From Xestospongia muta (lineage: Eukaryota; Porifera; Demospongiae; Haplosclerida; Petrosiidae), in the NCBI GenBank assembly GCA_963693285.1, contig OY848925.1, positions 5,372,932 through 5,436,931 of the forward strand: a stretch of DNA of 64,000 nucleotides, written 5' to 3'. This document shows, piece by piece, positions 1 through 15,363 of the stretch. The notes under the pieces were generated by a model that was not told the origin of the DNA, did no database searches, and saw nothing but the letters and a program-made list of their open reading frames with translations. Both the position numbers and the translations under genes were made by a program. Positions within the stretch are counted from its first letter, which is position 1; every line of letters starts with the position of its first letter.

Positions 1-640
1 CTATTGAAGAAATGGATGGAGGAACATTTACTATTAGTAATGGTGGAGTGTTTGGGTCTTTATTTGGTACTCCTATCATTAATCCACCTCAATCAGCCAT
101 ACTGGGTATGCATGGTGTATTTGATAGACCTGTGGCTATTGATGGAAAGGTAAGATAATATACAATGTGTAACTAGGAGGTTATTGGTTGGTACATTGGT
201 ATAATGGGTCATTGGTACATTGCCTCATTGGTATAATGGGTCATTGGTACATTGCCTCATTAGTATAATGGGTCATTGGTACATTGCCTCGTTGGTATAA
301 TGGGTCATTCATTGGACATTGCCTCATTGGTATAATGGGTCATTGGTACATTGCCTCATTGGTACATTGCCTCATTGGTATAATGGGTCATTGGACATTG
401 GTACATTGCCTTATTAGTATAATGGGTCATTGGTACATTGCCTTATTAGTATAATGGGTCATTGGTAAATAGTATATTCATTAATTGGTCATTTCTTGCT
501 GATAGGTTGAAATCCGTCCTATGATGTATATAGCATTAACATATGATCACCGACTAATAGATGGACGAGAAGCTGTATTATTTCTTAGAAAAATAAAGTC
601 AGCTGTTGAAGATCCTCGTGTACTCCTCTTAGATGTGTAG
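1..640 (+). CDS. DLST: Dihydrolipoyllysine-residue succinyltransferase (2-oxoglutarate dehydrogenase E2), C-terminal two exons
   Basis: E2 core of the mitochondrial 2-oxoglutarate dehydrogenase complex; it transfers succinyl from lipoamide to CoA. Two exons are visible: 1-149 (donor at 150) and 506-640, ending in TAG. The first encodes the [18 protein letters not shown] block followed by [18 protein letters not shown], near-identical to animal DLST. The second carries the acyltransferase active-site motif DHRLIDG (catalytic His and Asp) and ends DPRVLLLDV, the usual family terminus. The splice is phase 0 with a GT donor and an AG acceptor. The 5' part, with the lipoyl domain and most of the catalytic domain, lies outside the window. 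It converges with the small minus-strand gene that ends at 1000. Confidence 0.96.
186..475. repeat. Minisatellite in the last DLST intron
   Basis: About eight imperfect tandem copies of a unit of roughly 32 bases built from ATTGGTATAATGGGTC and ATTGGTACATTGCCTC. It fills most of the intron and stops before the acceptor at 505. Confidence 0.85.
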
Positions 641-999
641 CAAGTTTTGTATATAAACTAGTTTATTATTTAATAATGATAGGGTGTGGCCAAAGTAATG
701 GTCAATTAACTATTAAATTATGCTATATTCTATACGAGTTACCATTCTTATAATACAGTATTGTCTTGAAAGATACATATGTAACTTTTTCTAAAATTTT
801 GGAGAGGTCATAAATATTATGACTATTGATTTTTTGGGGAGGGTTTTGGTGAGGATATGAAGAATACATAAAAAAGAACTACTAATGTGAAGATAAAAAT
901 GGCGACTAAGGTCGTCTTTCTGTTTTCATTTCTCAAATAAGTTAGTTCTTTCTCTATAGAGTAAAAAAAACAAACTTAGAAATAATATAATTTTTCTCT
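641..999. other. Convergent 3' intergenic region
   Basis: AT-rich spacer between the DLST stop and the stop of the minus-strand small gene. An ATTAAA at about 711 could serve DLST polyadenylation. No ORF or RNA gene seen. Confidence 0.5.
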
Positions 1000-1377
1000 C
1001 TAACCTTTATCATTTATCTCTGCTCCCAATGCTTCAGCTGCTTTTTTTAGTGTTAGTCTGTAATTACATATAAATGGTTCCATTAGTTAACTAATCAAGT
1101 TAATGTTACACTTTAACTAATAATTGTTTCTTATGGTTGGCTTTATCTCCTGTGTATTAAAGTAATTGCTAATTATATATATACTAACTTTTCATTGTCG
1201 GGTAGTGAAGGTTCCTTTTCCAATCTGTGATTGTATTGTTGCAGCTGTTTCCTAAATCTTGCTGTTTCTTTCTCTAATTTTTCTATCTAAATCATGAAAT
1301 AGGAAAACGAACAATAGATTAAACAAGTGTACCTGACTTGTAATTGTACCATCTTTCCTGAACATACTACCTGCCAT
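1000..1377 (-). CDS. Small coiled-coil protein, 66 residues, three exons, family not recognised
   Basis: Assembled from splice sites because each exon is too short to stand out. Exon 1 is 1333-1377 (ATG at 1377-1375, begins MAGSMFRKDGTITSQ). Exon 2 is 1189-1286 (IEKLEKETARFRKQLQQ...). Exon 3 is 1000-1057 (LTLKKAAEALGAEIND, stop TAG). All junctions are GT-AG. Phases agree (0, then 2), so the joined frame is open over exactly 66 codons. Residues 16-40 form a heptad-like helix rich in Glu, Lys, Leu and Arg, consistent with a coiled coil. No signal peptide, membrane segment or CaaX end. I do not recognise the family; an adaptor subunit of a larger complex is possible but unsupported. It is tail-to-tail with DLST. 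Confidence 0.7.
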
Positions 1378-1619
1378 GCTTATAATTAAAGAGTCAGTTC
1401 TGACTCCACCCACTAGTACAACCCAGTGAACGCGTGTGGATATTTAACGTTTTGTCAATATTCTGTTAGCTCAGTTTATTCTTAGGCATCGAATTGAGAA
1501 GATATTGAAATTCTTATGTGAAGTGTATAAAAATATACAATAAATTAGTTGCACACAAGAGCTATATATATATACACGAGATGCATTCCTGGTGTTCTTG
1601 ACTGGTCTAGAGATCATTG
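1378..1619. other. Upstream region of the small minus-strand gene
   Basis: AT-rich, with a small GC-richer patch at 1400-1440 just upstream of the minus-strand ATG that could hold its promoter. No ORF seen. Confidence 0.35.
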
Positions 1620-1699
1620 TTAACACACACGCACACACACATATATCGATCGATCTATCATCGATTGATCGATCGATATATATATCTATCGATCGATCG

Positions 1700-1784
<85 letters not shown>

Positions 1785-1916
1785 CGATCGATCGATATAT
1801 ATATATATATATATCGATCGATCGATCGATATATATATATATATCGATCGATCGATCGATCGATATATATATATATATATATATCGATCGATCGATATAT
1901 ATATATATATATATAT
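1620..1916. repeat. (AT)n / (ATCG)n compound microsatellite
   Basis: Blocks of CGATCGATCGAT alternate with long TA runs. The tract is self-complementary throughout and runs straight into the assembly gap, which probably explains why sequence is missing there. Confidence 0.98.
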
Positions 1917-2116
1917 NNNNNNNNNNNNNNNNNNNNNNNNNNNNNNNNNNNNNNNNNNNNNNNNNNNNNNNNNNNNNNNNNNNNNNNNNNNNNNNNNNNN
2001 NNNNNNNNNNNNNNNNNNNNNNNNNNNNNNNNNNNNNNNNNNNNNNNNNNNNNNNNNNNNNNNNNNNNNNNNNNNNNNNNNNNNNNNNNNNNNNNNNNNN
2101 NNNNNNNNNNNNNNNN
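1917..2116. other. Assembly gap (200 N)
   Basis: A run of exactly 200 N. The round number suggests a fixed or estimated gap, so true size is unknown. ORFs spanning it are meaningless. Confidence 0.98.
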
Positions 2117-2628
2117 AAATTTCATTCATCATTTACCATAACAAATTTCTTAGCTATTTTAACAAGATCACACTCGTTAGTTATGCATTTGTGTACATGA
2201 AGGACCAGACAATTGCTAAGCTTTTCGTGGGGTAAGTAGCAAACAATAAAAATTTGGGGGGGGGGGGGCTGAGCCTCTCTTTCTAAATATTGGGGGGGGC
2301 CTCTACCTTCTTCAGCACCCCCTTCAGCCTCCTATGTAATTAATTAAAGGTGACAGTATATATAAACAGTCCTACATTAACATTATTTGTTTCTCATCCC
2401 CATCCATATGGAATTTTGTTCAATGCACTACCCACTAATAATCAAAATAGCATAAACAAAGGAGGAATAATAAGAGAACACACGGCGTTCTCTTAATACA
2501 CCAACAATGGCCAAGCTATACAATTTGGTCAATCTTTGAAAATATCCGGAGATCTCATCAATATACGAGTATTTACGAGATCATGTACACAAATCTCTCC
2601 GTGTCATGTCCCTCGGATACTTGAAAGC
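2117..2628. other. INTS7 upstream region
   Basis: AT-rich, with G-runs at about 2258-2268 and 2292-2299 (C-rich on the other strand). It holds the presumed INTS7 promoter and 5' UTR. No other gene seen. Confidence 0.4.
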
Positions 2629-9081
<6,453 letters not shown>

Positions 9082-10890
9082 ATACTGGTGTATAGGTACT
9101 TTTTATAGTTCGGCTGGAGTACTTTTTTCAACCCTATCAAATACATCAAATAATAAATGTATTTATATACTATAGTACTAGTACTGGAATGAGTTTATTA
9201 ATATTGTGTTACAAGAATGGGTCTTGCTATTAGAATTGGAATGAAGTTGTCAATATATGGTTATGGGAATCGGTACGCTAATATGTATCAGGAACAAGTC
9301 TTGCAACTGGTCTGTAACTATGGATCAAATTGAACCTGTCATGCACATAAAAGTTACATTATTATAAAGCATTTTTCATATATTGCCATTCAGTACTAAT
9401 AACAAAACATTGCAATAACATGAATGCCACCACCCACATATCATGTTTCTTGGAAGGGACACAAAGTCATTATAAGTCCCAGACTTACTTTTGTGGGTAT
9501 ACATCAAGTCTAGAACTGAGACTAAGATAACTTCAATGATAGTTTAGATCATTGCAAGAAGACTTAGCCTATCACATGATGTGGGAGATACTTGAAGTAA
9601 CCAACAAGCTTCTGCAATTTATTGCAATTATTGAACAACTGAAGAAGCAACACCAAAGTTTTTATGTTTCCAAAATACATAAAAATATTAATAACATTAT
9701 GTTATGAATCTTATGATTGCTAATTACTATGGAATTGACAGTATAAACCAACTTCTCAGAAAGTGCAAGTATATGATATCCAGAACTGTCTTGTTCTAAA
9801 AATGGCAGGCGTCACACATAACCTAGTATGCATGAAAATTCTTGCATCTAACTAATGAGACATTAAACAGAATTCTAACAATGAAGTGTAGGAGTATCAA
9901 ATAGAAGCAAGTATATTAGTTATCAAAACAGTGTAGCAGGTTAATACTTGTCTGTGTTTATATGCACCTTAAATGACCATATATATATATATATATATTG
10001 GTTTAATCAATAGATTGATTTTGTCAGTGATAGATATATATCCAGGCCATAATATAACAGACACTTGTGTAATGATATCAATATCATTACTATCTTTGGA
10101 TTGAATTTATTCTTAAGTGCTTTAGCATCTCACTCTAAAATTTTTCTGCATGACTATTGCTAGATTATGTGTACATGGCTTTATACTGTACACTAGTTTT
10201 AAAGTATGCGTATTGTTATTTTCAAGTCTTTGTTGCCATAGTTTCATCAATGCAATTTAGTGTATGCATATCAATATCTAAGGATAATTATAGTATAAAC
10301 ATGTATACATTATGCCTGACAACTAGTTATAATCTCAAATTTCACTCATCCTTTCATTAATTAACATACTCTAGTCATCAAAGGTTAGTTTATGGCGTAA
10401 TTCCTAGCATTATTGGCAAGCTAACTATAAACTTTATAATTGTTGGCTAATTATTATTGATTGGCTTGACAATGAGTGGCCATCTAACAGGCTGCATGAA
10501 TTGGCAATTCATGTACTCAATATCTATTGCTCTGATAATGCATTTCGTATGGATAACTGGGGCTGTTATTGTATATCACTAATGAAGATGACTATAGTAC
10601 ATGCATGGCCACCAAGACATTTGATAATAAACAAGTTACGCATGATCAATTCATGTTTGCTGAATTTGGCCCATCCAAATTGGATTGCAAATGCTAATTA
10701 CTTTTATTTAGTGTATGTCTCTTTTTTAAAGTCATGAATGTCACAACTAGCATATATCTTATGTATCTGATAGAATTAGAATGTATTCTGCACACTTCAA
10801 TGGATTTCTTCCTGTAAATCGATACTTCCTGAATAGATTGTATAATATATTGTAGCACAGCTACCAATAGTTCAGTGATAGTTTAGATCA
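9082..10890. other. Intergenic spacer, INTS7 to ART-like gene
   Basis: AT-rich. Apart from the ART-gene relic at about 9540-9620, no coding region is supported. Short ORFs at 10157-10360 and 10501-10737 show no family resemblance and no splice context. Confidence 0.5.
9540..9620 (+). pseudogene. 5' relic of the ART-like gene
   Basis: Matches the start of the gene at about 10878-10950, including upstream bases (GATAGTTTAGATCATTGCAA), then TCACATGATGTGGGAGATA. Homology fades after the segment encoding LPYHMMWEI, so this is a truncated duplicate. Confidence 0.75.
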
Positions 10891-10914
10891 TTGCAAGAAG
10901 ACTTACCCTATCAC

Positions 10915-12120
10915 ATGATGTGGGAGATAGTTGAAGTGATCAATTATACTTCTCCTCTACAAGAGATATACATCAGTGGTGGAGGAGCTATTGTTGGTAT
11001 CCAACGTGGACCAATTGGATCAAGTTATCGCATCATTGTTGTTAATAAAGGGTTCTTGGATCTTGTTGATACTGGATGGGGCACGAGTAAGTATGAGATC
11101 AATATTAATGGCAGTCGCTTTGGGTATCTAGGAAAAGGCAGAGTTACACTGACTTTTTATGATGATGCTACGTTTTTAGCAACTGGACATCGTAACAATA
11201 TCACTGGGAACTTACATCCTCTGCCACCTATTTCTCAGTCTGATATTGCACTCTTTCAAGAAATGATGGAGAAAAAGTTAGTCCCATACCAGAATATACC
11301 TGATGCTCCAGGAAAAACTGACGAAGAAATAACAGAAGCTGGACAATTGTACTTTCCTTTTACACATTACAGTAGGATTTTGTCTTACTCCGTTTATGAT
11401 TGGACTTCTCCAAGCTTCTTCAGGATGGTACTCTTTAAGGTTTTTCGTTACACAGGCATGACTCCAGACAGGTCATTGGATCATCCAACCATTACCAATA
11501 TTATTTGGACCTCAAGTTGTCCACCATTTACACCTCAAAATAAAGATTTCATGCACTCTCTTATGATGACACCTACAGAGTGTAAGGAAGATTTAACACA
11601 GCAGGTGCAACAAAATCACCAGCTGTTATATAGTTTTAATGAAGCTCAGAATAATCTCCTGGAAGTTGCTTTCTACTCCCTGCCTTGTACAAGCACATAT
11701 CATGTTCCACAATTGTTTAATGGACAACCTAATTACTTGCGCCTTGATCATTTTGCTCCAGAATTCTTGGAGTTTCCTGGCAATGCTGGTCCAACTACTG
11801 ACCCTCTTGAGATGCCTTTTGATGAAGCTTTGAAAGCTATTTTCCAAGTTGGTAATGTCATCACTACAAAGAGTGTCCTAAGCTTTACAAGTAGTAAAGA
11901 TACTGCTGTAAAACACTCCAATGGTATCTTATTGGTAGTTAATCCACCTCTGGAAGCAATTTTGTGGTCTAATGTATCATACATTACTCCACTCTCTGAT
12001 GACCCAGACAAAGACGAGTATGCTTTTGCTCCTGGTAGCCAGTTCTTCGTCCAAAAAGTTAAACAAAAGATCATTTCTGACAAACAAATACATGTTTTCA
12101 AAATGCAACTTGTTGAATAA
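10915..12120 (+). CDS. ADP-ribosyltransferase-fold-like protein with atypical catalytic positions
   Basis: Single long exon of 401 codons from the first ATG (10915). The open frame extends upstream to 10891, so a 5' exon spliced near 10886 is possible. The last 140 residues resemble the R-S-E class of mono-ADP-ribosyltransferases: an LFNGQ turn where the family has an Arg-containing strand (Asn269 here), SFTSS at 323-327 in place of the S-T-S motif, then ITPLSDDPDKDEYAFAPGSQ, matching the family's IxxLSxxPxExEVLFPPG block. Glu368 aligns with the catalytic Glu, but the first acid of ExE is Lys366. With the Arg also missing, NAD-dependent arginine transfer looks unlikely. The N-terminal 120 residues are beta-rich and Gly-rich and not recognised. 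No signal peptide. The family call is an inference from motifs only. Confidence 0.6.
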   Translation: MMWEIVEVINYTSPLQEIYISGGGAIVGIQRGPIGSSYRIIVVNKGFLDLVDTGWGTSKYEININGSRFGYLGKGRVTLTFYDDATFLATGHRNNITGNLHPLPPISQSDIALFQEMMEKKLVPYQNIPDAPGKTDEEITEAGQLYFPFTHYSRILSYSVYDWTSPSFFRMVLFKVFRYTGMTPDRSLDHPTITNIIWTSSCPPFTPQNKDFMHSLMMTPTECKEDLTQQVQQNHQLLYSFNEAQNNLLEVAFYSLPCTSTYHVPQLFNGQPNYLRLDHFAPEFLEFPGNAGPTTDPLEMPFDEALKAIFQVGNVITTKSVLSFTSSKDTAVKHSNGILLVVNPPLEAILWSNVSYITPLSDDPDKDEYAFAPGSQFFVQKVKQKIISDKQIHVFKMQLVE

Positions 12121-12477
12121 CATTACATTAAACTCATAATATTGTAGTAGACTAGTATAGTGTTTTACATTTACTCCGATAGTTATTGTTAAGTCAGAAT
12201 TATTGTTCAAACTTTATCAATTACAATAAAAAGATGAAATAATAAAATATATTACGTATTTTATATAACTATATGAGACATTTAATGATATATATATAGC
12301 TATATCTGAATACATCTTTACTTGCTTGTCTGAGACCATAATGTTTGGTTTCCTTTAATGCATAGGTTGGATTCTTCAATTAATGTTTTACCTTTTTTGG
12401 ATGCATGGATGACACTTGTACTGACCTTAATTAATTGTTTGTTGTAGTTACTATATATTACAATTAATATAATTTGT

Positions 12478-12625
12478 TCCAAGAAACACTTGAGAAGTAA
12501 ATGTTATGATTGCAATGTATATAATTAATTAAGATTGTCAACTGTTCCAAGAAACACTTGAGAAGTAAAAGTTAGGATTCCAATTCAATCAATTAACCTC
12601 ATCTGTTCCAAGAAACACTTGAGTT
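12478..12625. repeat. Three-copy repeat with TTCCAAGAAACACTTGAG core
   Basis: Copies begin near 12478, 12545 and 12605; further copies lie near 13635 and 13691. The core contains TTCCAAGAA, a STAT-like half-palindrome, which may be coincidental. Confidence 0.8.
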
Positions 12626-12839
12626 TTGAATTATAGGGTTGTAATGTAATTTAGAGTCAATTAGGCTGCAGACTTCAAGTAAGTATTATATTGATAGGCA
12701 AGTTTTTTCATTTAAAAACTTTAAAGTCATGTTAAAGTCAAACAATGGATATCTGTGGTGTGTGTAGACTTACATGTGATATCAGCAGGTACTGATGATG
12801 AATCTGAGGCTTGAATTTTTTTTAAATGGTAAAATATTA

Positions 12840-13280
12840 TAAAGAACTTTGCATTTGTTGTTCAATATCATGCTCTATACCAAATGTATAGAGAGATGAT
12901 GCTACACCTAATCTTTATTATGTTATCTTGTTGAATTAAATTGATATGAAATCTTCATTGCTACATTTTCTATACCAGTTCTTATATAGAAGAACAGGAA
13001 TGAGTCTCATTCCATCAGATAACTGTCCTGAACAAATGAAAAAGGAGTAGCTTCACAAAACAGAGCTCAAAGATATGATACGATTGGAATGTATAATACT
13101 AAATAACAGTTAAGTCAGGTTGGTAAGTTCATCAGGGCCACGCCCAATTAGACTCCACCTACTATTCAAGATACAAACGATTTGGTGGGAGAACGAGCCA
13201 GTTTTAACAGTTGATCACGTCACTTGTTGTCTCTAGTCTCTCTATGTATAATGAAATAAAAAAAACAATAAACCACTCAT
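12840..13280. repeat. Direct repeat, copy 1 (about 440 bp)
   Basis: Closely resembles 14880-15310: shared CAGAGCTCAAAGATATGAT, GGTGGGAGAACGAGCCA and CTCTCTATGTATAATGA blocks in the same order and spacing. Copy 1 ends abutting the ART relic. Confidence 0.85.
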
Positions 13281-13582
13281 CTACAAGAGATATAAATTAG
13301 TGGTAGAGGAGCTGTTGTTGGTATTCAACATGGACCATTGGGATCAAGTTATTGTATCATTGTTGTTAACAAAGAGTTATAGTAGTATGTAGTTGTTAGG
13401 CTTAATTTTGTCGCAGCTGGTATTTGTGGTCTAATGTATCATACATTACTCCACTCTCTGATGACCCAGACAAAGACGAGTATGCTTTTGCTCCTGGTAG
13501 CCAGTTCTTCATCCAAAAAGTTAAACAAAAGATCATTTCTGACAAACAAATACATGTTTTCAAAATGCAGTTTGTTGACTGA
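13281..13582 (+). pseudogene. Internally deleted relic of the ART-like gene
   Basis: 13281-13380 matches the 5' part (CTACAAGAGATATA..., encoding the ISGGGAIVG region). After a short break, 13424-13582 matches the very 3' end, from the ITPLSDDPDKDEY block to the terminal residues. The whole middle (about 900 bases) is missing and the two pieces are not in one open frame. Confidence 0.85.
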
Positions 13583-14879
13583 CCTTAATTAATTGTTTGA
13601 TGTAGTTAGTATATATTACAATTAATATTATCTATTCCAAGAAACACTTGAGAAGTAAGTTATGATTGCAATGCAATCAACCTCATCTATATTCCAAGAA
13701 ACACTTGAGTGTTGAAGTGAGGGCGAAGTTCCAGCCAGTATTACCTCGTCTTCGGACAAGGGTTACAGGCCACGGTGGTGGTCCTAGCTAGCAATAGCAG
13801 GGAATTCTGGAGCCTAAGTGGAAGCCTCAATGGATGAGTGAGGAGGAATCATTTGGGCAACATAATATATTTTTAATAAATTTTAAATCAATTTTAAACT
13901 ACTGGGAAGGAATGTCACTAGAACTGGTCCTCAGTCTGTCATAGAGTTCCACGAATATTTGTTTAAGTTGTGTGATATAACAAAATATGGAATTAGTATT
14001 ACAAACACAAAGCCAAAAAAAGAAAATTTCATAAATATTATTAACAAAAAATTTATCAAATAATTTTTTAACTGGTTTGACTGGTTTATTAGATGTATTC
14101 AAATCTTGATATTGATAATCTAATAAAAAATTAGACATTATATTAAAAATACAATGGAGTAAGGTAGTTATGGTTAACATGGTAATTACATAAAAATTAT
14201 GAGTAATTTCTGTATTTCCTTGTATAATAACATCTTAAGTGATTGCCATGCAAGTATCCCTACTGGGTAGAATAGGATACGGATATTAGCTCAATGTAAA
14301 GAGACTTGGTGCATTTGCATTCTTGGTTCTACTGACAGTAACAGTGGTATATCAAGTCCCAGTTAGTACAGCTGGTTTGAAATGAGGGACAACACTTCAG
14401 CCAGGATTACCTTGCCTTTGGACAAGGGTTATCATGCCATCCAATTGTCTGGTAAACCTCAATACTAAGTTGGCAGTCCCATGGATAAGTCAGTAAGGTT
14501 GTTTGGCGCAACACAATACACCTTTTTTTTAAAATGTAATAGAAATATGTTTATAATACTTCAGAACATTTTCAACTTTTGATTTCACAGTATTAATTGA
14601 CTAACTATTATTATTTTTGTATTTGTCTAAACTGTAATAAAATGTTTAGGTAACTAGGTAGCTGTTTATTTGCTATTTATCTTGAATTGTGGCCAACAAG
14701 ATATTACAGCTGCTTTTTCTCTAACCAGAAAGGTAAAATTAGTGTTGCAATATAATTAATCTTGTTTATCTCCAATTAGAGGTAAAAGTTAGGATTGCAA
14801 TATAATTTATAGTCAATTAAGCTGTAGAATTTGTCTATTATTTTGATAAGCATTTTTTTCTTTTCTTTAATTTCTACCA
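13583..14879. other. Spacer with a dispersed repeat pair
   Basis: 13718-13870 and 14380-14520 share GGACAAGGGTTA and nearby GCCAGTATTACCT/GCCAGGATTACCT-like blocks with CTCAAT, TGGATAAGTCAG/TGGATGAGTGAG and GGCAACA/GGCGCAACA. They look like two copies of an old mobile or SINE-like element, though no A/B box is clear. The minus-strand ORF at 13899-14180 is not supported. Confidence 0.45.
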
Positions 14880-15310
14880 TAACTTTGCATTTGTTGTTTA
14901 ATATCACACACTGTACCAGATGCATATAGAAATAATGCCACAAGTAATCTTTAGTACATCGTGTTCCATTGAATTGATGTAATATATTACTACTTTACAA
15001 TATCAGTACTTATATATAGAGCACAGAAATGAGTCTCATTTCAATCAGATAACTGTCCTGAACAAATGAAAACTAGTAACTTTACAAAACAGAGCTCAAA
15101 GATATGATATGATTGGAATGTATAGTACTAAATAACAGTTATTAAATAAGGTTAGTAAGTTCATCAAGGCCACGCCCACACCAGACTCCACCCACTATTC
15201 AAGATACAAAAGATTTGGTGGGAGAACGAGCCAATTTTAACAGCTGATCACGTCCCATATTCTCTCTAGTCTCTCTATGTATAATGAGATAAAACAATAA
15301 ACCACTCATC
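14880..15310. repeat. Direct repeat, copy 2 (about 430 bp)
   Basis: Second copy of the 12840-13280 block. It abuts the 3' end of the MTA gene and includes AATAAA in the CAATAAACCACTCATC end sequence. Confidence 0.85.
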
Positions 15311-15363
15311 ATAATTAACTCAGGTTTATTAATAACCTAACCACATCAAATCACAGGACATAA

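Larger units (their letters stand above)
12121..13280. other. Spacer with dispersed repeats downstream of the ART-like gene
   Basis: Contains the TTCCAAGAAACACTTGAG repeats and the first copy of a large direct repeat, listed separately. No coding region supported. Confidence 0.5.

Noticed and set aside
1617..2141. ORFs running through the N gap
   Set aside because: They consist of microsatellite plus unknown bases.
13899..14180. Minus-strand ORF of 93 residues
   Set aside because: AT-rich chance frame with no recognisable domain, no splice partners and repeats on both sides.
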